Positions 1-8,512 of a stretch of DNA of 37,475 bases are shown here, one piece after another. The DNA lies in the NCBI GenBank assembly GCA_947632435.1, contig CANRPC010000013.1, forward strand, positions 1 through 37,475, given 5' to 3'. Position 1 is the first letter of the stretch. Every line of letters begins with the position of its first letter. Source of the stretch: an uncultured Bacilli bacterium. GTDB taxonomy: Bacteria; Bacillota_I; Bacilli_A; RFN20; CAG-449. The notes under the pieces are model-generated. The model was not told the origin of the DNA. It saw only the letters and a program-made list of their open reading frames with translations, and searched no databases. The translations under genes were made by a program, and so were the position numbers.

Positions 1-59
1 ATGCTCGTTTTTAATGATTTTTGTATAAAAAAACGCATTTTTGTATTTTTATTTCATTT

Positions 60-992
60 TCATGCGTAATTACTAAACTTTTTTACATCATACTTGTATG
101 TTTCTTTCATCCATGATGGAAATAAAACAGCCAACCCTGCTCCATGTGCAATTTCTTGATGTTTGCCTGATAACACATGTTCTAATTGATGTACAGGCAT
201 TTTGATATCTTTCATAATAGATGTAAAACCATTATGTGAAAACGAAGATGCTAAATATAATACTTTTCTAGCTTTCATATTATAAAAATCATGACAAATT
301 ATATCTGTAGCATCCACGACACTTTTTATTAAAGCCAATGCTTGATAATCAGAAAATTCTATTTCATCAGATGGTGAAAAATATCGTTCCATAGAATGAG
401 CTAAAATATCACAGATTCCAAATGCTATTTGTGAAAATGGTAAACTAATACTTAACAAAGGATTTTCTATTACAAATAAAGGTCTATTACTTTCTGCATT
501 AAATCCACTTTTAATTTTACTTTTTTTATCTTGAATGACACAAGAAGTAGAAAGCTCACTCCCCGCGGCAGGAATTGTTAAAATTACTCCAATAGGTAAA
601 GCTTTTTGAGGCTTAACTTTATGTAAATTAAAATCAAAAGGATTTCCCTTATAAAAAACTCCATGTGCAATAAGTTTACAAGTATCTATGACACTTCCTC
701 CACCGATAGCTAAAATAAATTCAAAAGGATTATCGAGGTAAATTTTAATACCTTCTTCTACTTTTTCTAAAGTTGGATTGGCCTCTATTCCACTTAATTC
801 TAAAAAACTTATATCCGCATTATTTAAAGAATCAACTACTTTATCATATAATCCACTTTTTTTAGCGGAATTTTTTCCATATACCATTAATATTTTTTTA
901 AAACCATATTCATTGATATATTTTCCTATATTATTTTCTTCATTATCACCAAAATAAATACGTGTCGGTGATTGAAATATATAATTATTCAT
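60..992 (-). CDS. Iron-containing alcohol dehydrogenase (BDH/YugJ type), C-terminally truncated
   Basis: Group III (iron-dependent) alcohol dehydrogenase, which would reduce aldehydes to alcohols with NAD(P)H in fermentation. The GGGSVID nucleotide-binding motif is present near residue 97. The metal ligands are also visible: Asp and His of DILAHSMERY, His in PVHQLEH, and His of HGAGLA near the end. The protein stops with TGA right after KKFSNYA at 310 residues, while the family is usually about 385. The missing part is the last helices of the C-terminal domain. No frame in the remaining 59 bases restores recognisable family sequence, and reading TGA as Trp does not either. It is the last gene of the leftward cluster and starts inside the Nudix gene (8-base overlap). 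It is probably a decayed or truncated gene, but the metal site is intact, so residual function cannot be excluded. Confidence 0.85.
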   Translation of the reverse strand: MNNYIFQSPTRIYFGDNEENNIGKYINEYGFKKILMVYGKNSAKKSGLYDKVVDSLNNADISFLELSGIEANPTLEKVEEGIKIYLDNPFEFILAIGGGSVIDTCKLIAHGVFYKGNPFDFNLHKVKPQKALPIGVILTIPAAGSELSTSCVIQDKKSKIKSGFNAESNRPLFVIENPLLSISLPFSQIAFGICDILAHSMERYFSPSDEIEFSDYQALALIKSVVDATDIICHDFYNMKARKVLYLASSFSHNGFTSIMKDIKMPVHQLEHVLSGKHQEIAHGAGLAVLFPSWMKETYKYDVKKFSNYA

Positions 993-1407
993 CTTTACCC
1001 CTTTTTATATATTCATAAGCTTCTTTTAATACTTCTTTATCTTGAGGATAAGTTAGTAATTCATATGCTTTATCAAAAGTATGAAATTCAAGTTTTTTAA
1101 CTTCATTATCATGTTTATCAACTGGCTTAGTATTTTCAGAACAATAGCCAATGAAAAATACAACATCTTTTATTATTCCAATATATGGAGAATAAGTAAT
1201 TACTTTACGAAAAGAAGTATCAAGTTTTACATGTAAATTTGTTTCTTCTTCTATTTCTCTTAAGGCTGTTTCTTCTTCGCTTTCATTATTTTCAACATGA
1301 CCTTTTACTAAGGATATATGACCTAAACTCATATATTCAATTAAAAATAAGATTTTTTCTTTTTCTAATTTATATATTACAGCGCCGCAACTTTTTTCTC
1401 TTATCAT
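985..1407 (-). CDS. Nudix hydrolase
   Basis: Cytosolic Nudix-fold pyrophosphohydrolase of 140 residues, a single domain of normal length. The Nudix box runs from GHVENNE (residue about 36) to REIEEETNL. The Gly, Glu, Arg and Glu-Glu residues that bind Mg2+ or Mn2+ are in place, and the usual Gly near the end of the box is Asn. The overall look (MIREKSCGAVIY start, SLVKGHVE before the box) resembles the diadenosine-tetraphosphate hydrolase / NudT2 branch rather than MutT, but the substrate cannot be fixed from sequence. The start codon overlaps the psuG stop as ATGA, so translation is likely coupled. The next gene starts within its last codons. Confidence 0.9.
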   Translation of the reverse strand: MIREKSCGAVIYKLEKEKILFLIEYMSLGHISLVKGHVENNESEEETALREIEEETNLHVKLDTSFRKVITYSPYIGIIKDVVFFIGYCSENTKPVDKHDNEVKKLEFHTFDKAYELLTYPQDKEVLKEAYEYIKRGKDE

Positions 1408-2309
1408 AATTTTACATACTCTTTAGCAATTTCAGCGCCTAATTTCGCATTATTCAAAATTAAAGAAATATTCGCTTTTAAAGATTCACCATCAGTAAGT
1501 TCCACGATCTTTTTTAATAAAAATGGTGTGCATTCCTTGCCTTTTATATTTTTTTCTTCCATTTCCTTTATTGCTATTTCAATCGCTTCATCTATTTGCG
1601 TTTTATCCGCAGCATTATTTTCTTCTATAGGATTAGAAACTAATATTCCTCCCCTTAAATTATATTCTTCTTTAACTTTCATCGCTTTGGCAATTTCTTG
1701 TGCTGAATTCATGTTTCTATCAACTTTTAATCCTGAATCTGGAGTATAAAAATCCGCAAGATTATCTGATTTATAACCAACAACACTTACCCCTAAAGTC
1801 TCTAATACTTCTAAACTCTTTTCTAAATCTAAAATAGCTTTAATTCCTGCACATACAACAATTAATGGAGTGGTTGCAAGCTCTATTAAATCTGCAGAAA
1901 TATCAAAAGTTTTTTCTGCATTACGATGAACTCCACCTACTCCTCCTGTGACAAATATTTTTATACCTACTTTGGAAGCAAAAATCATCGTGGTAGCCAC
2001 TGTTAAAGCGCCATATTCTTTTTTAGCAATAACATATGGTAAATCACGTCGCGAAACTTTTAAAACATCTTTTCTTTTACCAAAATCCTCAATTTCTTCT
2101 TTTGACATACCAATGGTAGGAACACCATTTATAATTCCTATAGTCGCAGGAATTGCACCATTTTTACGTATTGTTTCTTCAACAAGTAAAGCTGTTTCAA
2201 CATTTTGAGGATAAGGCATACCATGTGCAATAATTGTTGATTCTAACGCTACAACAGGAAGATTATTTTTTAAAGCATTTAATACTTCTTCGCTAATTTT
2301 CATTTCCAT
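1404..2309 (-). CDS. psuG: Pseudouridine-5'-phosphate glycosidase
   Basis: PsuG reversibly cleaves pseudouridine 5'-phosphate into uracil and ribose 5-phosphate. It is 301 residues, close to the E. coli enzyme (about 312). Typical segments are VALESTIIAHGMPYPQN near the N terminus (with the family Glu), VSRRDLPYVIAKKEYGATT-like sequence near residue 90, FVTGGVGGVHR near 135, and the Pro/Asn-rich LVSNPIEEN near 225. The protein begins MEMKIS; the second Met (position 2303) is an alternative start. The gene overlaps the upstream MFS transporter by 17 bases and the Nudix gene by 4, so the three look co-translated. No PsuK pseudouridine kinase is visible in this window, so the source of the phosphorylated substrate is unknown here. 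Confidence 0.95.
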   Translation of the reverse strand: MEMKISEEVLNALKNNLPVVALESTIIAHGMPYPQNVETALLVEETIRKNGAIPATIGIINGVPTIGMSKEEIEDFGKRKDVLKVSRRDLPYVIAKKEYGALTVATTMIFASKVGIKIFVTGGVGGVHRNAEKTFDISADLIELATTPLIVVCAGIKAILDLEKSLEVLETLGVSVVGYKSDNLADFYTPDSGLKVDRNMNSAQEIAKAMKVKEEYNLRGGILVSNPIEENNAADKTQIDEAIEIAIKEMEEKNIKGKECTPFLLKKIVELTDGESLKANISLILNNAKLGAEIAKEYVKL

Positions 2310-3459
2310 TTTCTAATTTCTTCTTTCTTAATTTATATAATAAATTATAGCTGAAATAAAAAGTAAAAGAAATAGTCATACAAATTACAATAAGAAAGAA
2401 AAAAGATTTAAATCCGTAATTTTCAATAATTGTACTACCAAACATATTTAAAATACTTGCAATAGTACCTTGACCAACACATAAAACTAAAATAGCTATT
2501 GTTTTTTGCGTTTTGTTTAAAAATGTAGATAATAATCGCACGTGAATAGCTAAAAACGTTCCCCAGCCTATGCCACGACTAATTAATAAAATCGCTAAGA
2601 CATATGGAGGTAAATTTGAAATTAAAAATAAAGAACTTCTTAAAAGCAAGAAAAATAAAGCAAATAACAAAAAGTATTTATAATATTTTTCTTTAGAAAT
2701 TTTACCAACAAATATTATTACTATTAACTCTAAAAAAACAGCAAGAGCATAAAATAAAGAATATTCATTCTTTTTAAAAAATGTAATCATATAATCAGGA
2801 ATGTAATAATCAAAAGAATTAAATGCTCCAAAAAATAAAAAATACATAACAAAATATATTATAAAGGGTTTAATTTTAATTAATTCTTTAATACTAGCCT
2901 TTTCGTTTATATCTAAATTTAAATTTGGTAAAAAGCACCAAATAATTGAAAGAATTAAAATTATTAAAGAACTCACTAAAAATATATTTTTATAAGCTAC
3001 ATTATCAGGAAGAAAATAAATTAATAATAAAGCCAATAAATAGCCGACACTACCAAACATTCTTGTAAAGGAATAATTTGCTTTTTCTTGTTCTACATAT
3101 TGTGAATTTAAACCTTCTTCTAAATTAAAAGATGGCCCATTAGCAAAAGAAATTAAAGCCACTGAAATGATAGTTAAAATAAAATTATTACTTACAAAAA
3201 CAATTAAAAATAATCCTAAGGAAAACATTAAAAGTAAAATAATTAAAATAATTTTATTTCTTTTAAATGTATTTGCTATTAAAGATAAAAGAATATTACC
3301 TAAAATATTAAACAATGGAACAATTGCTAAAAGAAAACCTAATTTATATCCATTATAACCTTCATTTTTTAAATAAAGTATTAAAAATGGTGTATATAAT
3401 GCATCTGCGAAAAATTTTAAGAAAGTTATAAATTTAATTTTAAAAAGTGTTGTCCTCAT
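2293..3459 (-). CDS. MFS transporter (MFS_1-like; possible nucleoside permease)
   Basis: Integral membrane protein of about 388 residues with twelve predicted hydrophobic segments and short charged loops, including KNEGYNGYKLG after the first helix. It looks like the MFS_1-like/LacY-NupG branch. An upstream in-frame ATG at 3486 exists but has no ribosome binding site and would overlap the ATPase gene by 47 bases. The ATG at 3459 (MRTTLFKIKF) is preferred, with a 20-base overlap and a weak AAGAAG upstream. It overlaps psuG directly, so import of pseudouridine or another nucleoside is a reasonable guess. That is inference from context only; the sequence itself does not give the substrate. Confidence 0.75.
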   Translation of the reverse strand: MRTTLFKIKFITFLKFFADALYTPFLILYLKNEGYNGYKLGFLLAIVPLFNILGNILLSLIANTFKRNKIILIILLLMFSLGLFLIVFVSNNFILTIISVALISFANGPSFNLEEGLNSQYVEQEKANYSFTRMFGSVGYLLALLLIYFLPDNVAYKNIFLVSSLIILILSIIWCFLPNLNLDINEKASIKELIKIKPFIIYFVMYFLFFGAFNSFDYYIPDYMITFFKKNEYSLFYALAVFLELIVIIFVGKISKEKYYKYFLLFALFFLLLRSSLFLISNLPPYVLAILLISRGIGWGTFLAIHVRLLSTFLNKTQKTIAILVLCVGQGTIASILNMFGSTIIENYGFKSFFFLIVICMTISFTFYFSYNLLYKLRKKKLENGNEN

Positions 3460-5899
3460 CGTTATCGTTTTCTTCTTTGTAAACATTACTAATAAGCTTA
3501 CTAATATTATTTGCTCTTCTTTTAATAATTATATCTAAAATTATATAAAGTGCTATTGAAACAAAACTAGAAAATAATATTGCCAAAAAATTATGCATAT
3601 CAAGAGCATTTAAATTTAATCCATTTAATTTTGAAGGTAAAACAAAAATTATAATTAAAGATAACATTATCATGCCAATGTATACAAATAAACGATAAAG
3701 ATTAAATGGTAAACACATTTTTAAAAGAATTAATAATCCCGTGATTGAAAGAGCAAGACAAGCAGTAGATGTAATATTTGCATCATTTAAATTAAAAAAA
3801 GGAATAAATTTTTCTACATATAAAACCAAAATAACACTTGTCAATATTGCAATGCCTCCAGGAATTGCTTGCATAATAATATTTTGAAAAAAGTTTTTAG
3901 GAACTAATTTTTTATTTGGTTGTAATGCCAAAAAGAACGAAGGAATTCCAATAACAGCAAATTCAAGAATATATAAATGTTTTGGTTCAAATGGATAAGT
4001 TGCGTTTGTTTGAGCAAAAGCTAAAATTAAAATTAAAATCGATAAAAGTATTGCATATAAAGTTTTCATTAAAAATAAAGATGAAGAATATTGAATGTTA
4101 TTAATAACTTTACGTCCTTCTTCAACTATTTTAGGCATTGAAGAAAACGAAGAATCCATTAATACAATATGAGAAACATTTCTTGCTGCTTCACTTCCAG
4201 AAGCCATAGCAACAGAGCAATTTGCTTGCTTTAATGCTAAAATATCATTGACTCCATCGCCTGTCATAGCAACTGTTTTTTCATGTTTTTTTAATGTCGA
4301 AATAATCGTGGCTTTTTGTTCTGGATTAACTCTTCCAAAAATAGTATAATCCATAGCAATAACGCTTACTTGTTCTAAAGACATACCTTCTAATGATATA
4401 AATTTATCAGCATTTTTTATTCCAACTTTTTCGGCAATTTTACATACAGTTTGAGGATTATCTCCTGAAATAACTTTTAATTCCACATCGTTATCTTGAA
4501 ACCATTTAATAGTTTCAAAAGCATCATCACGAATATGATCTTCTAAAACAAAGTAACATATTGCTTCACCTTTTTTAGCAAGAGAAGGATCATAATTACC
4601 TTCATATTTGCTAAATAATAAAACTCGATTACCTTTTAATAATTCATTTTGTAAAATGTTTAAAAGTTCTTGATCTTGACTTAAAAATTCTGGTGCACCT
4701 AAAAAGTAAGTAATATTATTATTAAAAGTAACTGCAGAATATTTTTTTTCACTTGAAAAAGGAATGATAATATTTGCAGCATAAGTTGCTTCTTTATCAT
4801 ATTTTCTTTTTAAGGCATCCGAAGTCAAATTGCTTTCTTTAAAAGATTTTAAAAATGAAGATATCAAATCATCAATATCAGCTATATCTTGTAAAGGAAC
4901 AGTTTTTGTTAAATGCATTGTGCCATCAGTTATTGTTCCTGTCTTATCTAAACAGAGAACGTTTGCTCTTGCTAAAGATTCTATAGAATATAATTCTTGA
5001 ACCATCGCATGTTTTTTTCCTAATGTTGTTACACTTACATATAAAGCTGTAGATACTAGCAAAAATAAACCAGATGGTATCATTGAAACCATACTTCCTG
5101 CTGTTTGAGCTATCGAAGTAGATAAACTCTGATGCTGTAATAAACTATTTATTAACATTATTGCCCCTAAAGGGATAATGATAAATGAAATATATTTAAT
5201 AATTTTATTAAGAGAAGTTAAAAGAACAGATTTAACTTTTTTCTGTTTTTTAGCAATAGCTTGAAGTCTACTTATGTAGGTATTATCACCAATTGTTTCA
5301 GCACGTATATAAATAGTTCCAGAAACTACAAAAGAACCTGCTAAAACTTTATCGCCTTTAATTTTTTTTAAAGCTACACTTTCACCTGTTAAAAGTGATT
5401 CATTTACTTCGCTAATACCATCTATAACTTCTCCATCAACTGGTATTTCTTTACCTGCAGTAACAATAACTACATCATCTAAAACAATTGCATCACTTGG
5501 AATTTCATCTTCTTTACCATCTCTAATAATTCCACTTGTTGGAGCAGTAAGAAGTTTTAATGATTCAATCATTTTTCTAGCTTTGTTTTCTTGATAAATA
5601 TTAATACCTGTATTTAAGCTTATAATAACTAAGAAAAATAAATTTGAATAAGAACCAACATAAATTAAAGCAAGTGCAATAGACAATAAAAGTATATTAA
5701 AAAAAGTAAATATATTACGAAAAATAATTTGTGGTAATGTCTTAGATAAGCTTTTCTTTTTAACATTTACTAAATTATGTTCTTTTCTTTCTGCTACTTG
5801 AAAAGAACTTAATCCCTCTTTACTGTTTGGAAAATATCGTTCAATATTTTCCATACTTTCTTCTATGCTTTTTTTATTACTACTTGAATTATTTTTCAT
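3440..5899 (-). CDS. Cation-translocating P-type ATPase, CtpE-like
   Basis: Membrane ion pump of 819 residues. Order of features: cytosolic N terminus; first helix pair; actuator domain with LLTGES near residue 171; helix 4 with MIPSGLFLLVS near 275; phosphorylation motif DKTGT with Asp318; nucleotide-binding domain; hinge MTGDGVND near 548; then six C-terminal helices. The VQELYSIESLARANVLCLDKTGT-type run before the aspartate matches the CtpE group (mycobacterial CtpE exports Ca2+). No N-terminal heavy-metal domain is present. Helix 4 carries PSGL, where Ca2+ and Mg2+ pumps have PEGL, so the ion is uncertain. It starts 18 bases after the SpoVIF-like gene and overlaps the MFS gene, so it is probably part of the same transcript. 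Confidence 0.9.
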   Translation of the reverse strand: MKNNSSSNKKSIEESMENIERYFPNSKEGLSSFQVAERKEHNLVNVKKKSLSKTLPQIIFRNIFTFFNILLLSIALALIYVGSYSNLFFLVIISLNTGINIYQENKARKMIESLKLLTAPTSGIIRDGKEDEIPSDAIVLDDVVIVTAGKEIPVDGEVIDGISEVNESLLTGESVALKKIKGDKVLAGSFVVSGTIYIRAETIGDNTYISRLQAIAKKQKKVKSVLLTSLNKIIKYISFIIIPLGAIMLINSLLQHQSLSTSIAQTAGSMVSMIPSGLFLLVSTALYVSVTTLGKKHAMVQELYSIESLARANVLCLDKTGTITDGTMHLTKTVPLQDIADIDDLISSFLKSFKESNLTSDALKRKYDKEATYAANIIIPFSSEKKYSAVTFNNNITYFLGAPEFLSQDQELLNILQNELLKGNRVLLFSKYEGNYDPSLAKKGEAICYFVLEDHIRDDAFETIKWFQDNDVELKVISGDNPQTVCKIAEKVGIKNADKFISLEGMSLEQVSVIAMDYTIFGRVNPEQKATIISTLKKHEKTVAMTGDGVNDILALKQANCSVAMASGSEAARNVSHIVLMDSSFSSMPKIVEEGRKVINNIQYSSSLFLMKTLYAILLSILILILAFAQTNATYPFEPKHLYILEFAVIGIPSFFLALQPNKKLVPKNFFQNIIMQAIPGGIAILTSVILVLYVEKFIPFFNLNDANITSTACLALSITGLLILLKMCLPFNLYRLFVYIGMIMLSLIIIFVLPSKLNGLNLNALDMHNFLAILFSSFVSIALYIILDIIIKRRANNISKLISNVYKEENDNDEDNTF

Positions 5900-5917
5900 T
5901 TTTTCATTTTTTATCCT

Positions 5918-6154
5918 TTATAATATATTTTTAAAATCTTTTGGTACTTTATCTTTTTTTACTGCTTTAATAATACTTTCCTCTTTTTCTTTAGAAACAT
6001 CTTTACCAGCAAGTTTTGCAACTTCCTTAATTAATTTTCTTAAATTTTTTTCATCATTTAAATCTTGCCCAGAAACCGATTTAGCAAGTGCAATAATGTC
6101 CTCCTTTTTAACTTTTGTCTTTGCCTCAACTTTATCAAAGATACTATCATTCAT
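5918..6154 (-). CDS. SpoVIF-like small protein (stage VI sporulation protein F family)
   Basis: Small soluble helical protein of 78 residues. Segments KVEAKTKVKKEDIIALAKSV, LIKEVAKLAG and KVPKDFKNI match the pattern I know for the SpoVIF family (Bacillus YjcC, about 88 residues), a spore-coat/late-sporulation protein. The ATG at 6154 is preferred because GGGTGAT, complementary to the 16S tail, lies just before it. The ATG at 6181 has no such site. It lies between gpsA and the ATPase gene. No other sporulation gene is visible here, so it may be retained in a non-sporulating lineage or the family may have a wider role. Family recognition is by memory of the motif, not by search. Confidence 0.7.
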   Translation of the reverse strand: MNDSIFDKVEAKTKVKKEDIIALAKSVSGQDLNDEKNLRKLIKEVAKLAGKDVSKEKEESIIKAVKKDKVPKDFKNIL

Positions 6155-6203
6155 GTAAATCACCCAATTAATGATATGCAAAATTCTTCATGAGGTGATT
6201 TAT

Positions 6204-7202
6204 TTATTCTGCTTTTAAACTTCTTTTCATTATTTCTTGAATAACATCTTTAGGTCTTGCATTTTCAAATAAAACTTTATAAACGCCCTCTACAATAGGC
6301 ATATCTATATGTTCACTTTCTGCTATTTCATGTACAACTTTAACCGTTTTAATTCCTTCAACTGTTTTAGTATTGGTCTTTAAAAATTGCGCCGCGGAAT
6401 TTGCTTTACCTATTTCTTCTCCAGCAATAAAATTACGTGAATGTCGTGAATTACAAGTAACCATTAAATCACCAAGACCAGTCAAACCTAAATATGTTCT
6501 TTCTTCACCACCAAAGTGCATACCAAATCTAACAATTTCTCTTAATCCTCTAGTTACTAAAGCCGCGCGCGCATTATCGCCTAATCCAATGCCAGAAAGC
6601 ATACCCGAAGCAAGAGCAATAGCGTTTTTTAAGGCAACACCATATTCTGCGCCTATTTCATCTGTTTGAGTATATACTCTAAAATAATCATTAGAAAATA
6701 ATTTTTGAATCTTTTGAGCAGCTTTTAAATCTAGTGAAGTAGAAGTAACACAAGTTAAAAGACGTAAAATTACTTCTTCAGCATGTCCTGGACCTATCAA
6801 AGAAACTATTTCTTGTCTTAAATTTGCATCTATTTCTTCACGTATTACTTCTGACATTCTTTGATGGGTTTGTTCATCAAAACCTTTAGCAACACTTACA
6901 ATATATGGTTTGTTTTTTAATAAAGGTTTAATTTCTTTTAAAAGGGACCTAATAGCAAATGTTGGAACTGCTAAAACAATAACTTCAGCATTTAATAATG
7001 CTTCCTTTAAATTCATTGTTGCTTTTAAATCAGCAGGGAGCAAAATATCAACGCCAAAATATTTAGAATTTTGGTGATTTATATTAATATCATCTACTTC
7101 TTGCTTTACAATACCATACATAATTACTTCATTAGAATTATCAACAAGTAATTGAGCAAGCGCAGTTCCCCATGTACCTGTACCTAAAACAGCAATGCGC
7201 AT
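6204..7202 (-). CDS. gpsA: Glycerol-3-phosphate dehydrogenase [NAD(P)+]
   Basis: Soluble enzyme that reduces dihydroxyacetone phosphate to sn-glycerol 3-phosphate for phospholipid synthesis. It has 332 residues, normal for the family. The N-terminal Rossmann fold begins with GTGTWG (residues 7-12), SVAKGFDEQT follows near residue 107, and the conserved GPGHAEE lies near 140 (more often GPSHAEE). The catalytic Lys is in EYGVALKNAIALASG, followed by NARAALVTRGLREIVR and GLTGLGDLMVTC. It lies two bases after der, the classical der-gpsA order of Firmicutes, and is followed by the SpoVIF-like gene. Confidence 0.97.
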   Translation of the reverse strand: MRIAVLGTGTWGTALAQLLVDNSNEVIMYGIVKQEVDDININHQNSKYFGVDILLPADLKATMNLKEALLNAEVIVLAVPTFAIRSLLKEIKPLLKNKPYIVSVAKGFDEQTHQRMSEVIREEIDANLRQEIVSLIGPGHAEEVILRLLTCVTSTSLDLKAAQKIQKLFSNDYFRVYTQTDEIGAEYGVALKNAIALASGMLSGIGLGDNARAALVTRGLREIVRFGMHFGGEERTYLGLTGLGDLMVTCNSRHSRNFIAGEEIGKANSAAQFLKTNTKTVEGIKTVKVVHEIAESEHIDMPIVEGVYKVLFENARPKDVIQEIMKRSLKAE

Positions 7203-7204
7203 TT

Positions 7205-8512
7205 TTATTGTTTCCTTTCTCTTTTAATAATTTTTATTGGTGTACCATCTAAATCAAAAGATTCTCTTAATCTATTTTCTAAATATCTTTCATATGAAAA
7301 ATGCATAAAGGAAGGATTATTTACAAAAAGGACAAATGTAGGTGGCAAGCTTTCTGCTTGTGAAGCATAATAAATTTTTATTCTTCCTCCATTAAAATCA
7401 GGAGCAGGATTCATAATTTGGGCATCTTGTATTACATCATTTAAATAAGATGTAGCGATTCTTAAATGATATGCTGCATATACTTTATCAATTTCTTGAA
7501 AAATTGTCGTTAATCGAGAACGATTTTTTGCTGAAACAAACACTACTGGTGCATATTCTAAAAATTTAAACTCTGTGCGAATTTTTTTTAAAAATTCTTG
7601 CATAGTATTTTGATCTTTTTGAATTAAATCCCATTTATTAACAACAATTATAATAGGCTTAGATGCTTCATAAGCATAACCTGCGACATGTTTATCTTGT
7701 TGAGTTACACCTTCACTTGCATCAATAACTAATAATACAATTTCACTTCTTTCAATCGCATTAAAAGCTCTTAATGCAGCATATTTATCTATCGATTCAT
7801 AAATCTTTCCACGTCGTTTTAAACCTGCTGTATCAATAACAACATAATCTTGTTCATCACGTGAAAAATATGTATCAATTGCATCTCTAGTTGTACCTTC
7901 AATTTCACTCGAAATAACTCTATTAATACCTAAAATTGCATTAACTAAAGATGATTTTCCTACATTTGGTCTTCCAATAACACAAAACGGAATAATATTT
8001 TCAAATTTTTCTTCTTCTTTGTATGGTAATAATTTGACAATATTGTCTAATAAATCACCTATACCTATACCATGAGTTGTGGAAATAGCAATAACATCTT
8101 TTATTCCTAAAGAATAAAAATCATTTACTAAACCCATTTTTTCTATTTCATCTATTTTATTAACGGCTAAAATAATTGGTTTTTTAGCTTTATAAAGCAT
8201 TTTTATAATCATTCTATCATCGCTTGTTACACCTAAAATACCATCTGTAACATAAACAATTACATCTGCTTCTTCTATAGCAATTTCTGCTTGCATACGA
8301 ATCTCTTTTTGAAAAGGAGCATCTATTATTTCAATACCACCTGTATCAATAATGGTAAATTCTTGATCAAGCCATTTACATTTTCCATATAGTCTATCTC
8401 TTGTAACACCTTTTTCATCATCGACAATAGCTTTTCTTTGTTCAACTAAGCGATTAAACAAAGTAGATTTGCCAACATTAGGCGCACCAACTATACAAAC
8501 AGTGCCTCTCAT
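7205..8512 (-). CDS. der: Ribosome-assembly GTPase Der (EngA)
   Basis: Essential double GTPase acting in maturation of the 50S ribosomal subunit. It has 435 residues, the normal length. The first G domain has GAPNVGKS at residues 9-16, DTGGIE (G3) and NKID (G4). The second has GRPNVGKSS near residue 180, DTAGLKRRGKI and NKWDLI. A C-terminal KH-like domain follows, ending in the family-type LRESFDLDGTPIKI. The start overlaps the cmk stop as ATGA, with GGTGAT about eight bases upstream serving as ribosome binding site inside cmk. It forms a cmk-der-gpsA run. Confidence 0.98.
   Translation of the reverse strand: MRGTVCIVGAPNVGKSTLFNRLVEQRKAIVDDEKGVTRDRLYGKCKWLDQEFTIIDTGGIEIIDAPFQKEIRMQAEIAIEEADVIVYVTDGILGVTSDDRMIIKMLYKAKKPIILAVNKIDEIEKMGLVNDFYSLGIKDVIAISTTHGIGIGDLLDNIVKLLPYKEEEKFENIIPFCVIGRPNVGKSSLVNAILGINRVISSEIEGTTRDAIDTYFSRDEQDYVVIDTAGLKRRGKIYESIDKYAALRAFNAIERSEIVLLVIDASEGVTQQDKHVAGYAYEASKPIIIVVNKWDLIQKDQNTMQEFLKKIRTEFKFLEYAPVVFVSAKNRSRLTTIFQEIDKVYAAYHLRIATSYLNDVIQDAQIMNPAPDFNGGRIKIYYASQAESLPPTFVLFVNNPSFMHFSYERYLENRLRESFDLDGTPIKIIKRERKQ

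Noticed and set aside
30-44. A5-TGCG-T5 hairpin at the left edge as terminator of the leftward cluster
   Set aside because: Only five A-T pairs; too weak to support.
60-62. TGA read as tryptophan (Mycoplasma code 4) to extend the alcohol dehydrogenase
   Set aside because: The next codons do not match the family, another TGA follows two codons later, and TGA ends several genes in clean ATGA overlaps (1404, 8509, 13657).
1528-1749. Open frame on the plus strand opposite psuG
   Set aside because: It mirrors the psuG codon phase, has no ribosome binding site or recognisable protein, and psuG is a clear gene.
6373-6669. 98-codon open frame opposite gpsA
   Set aside because: Antisense shadow of a conserved gene; composition and lack of ribosome binding site argue against it.
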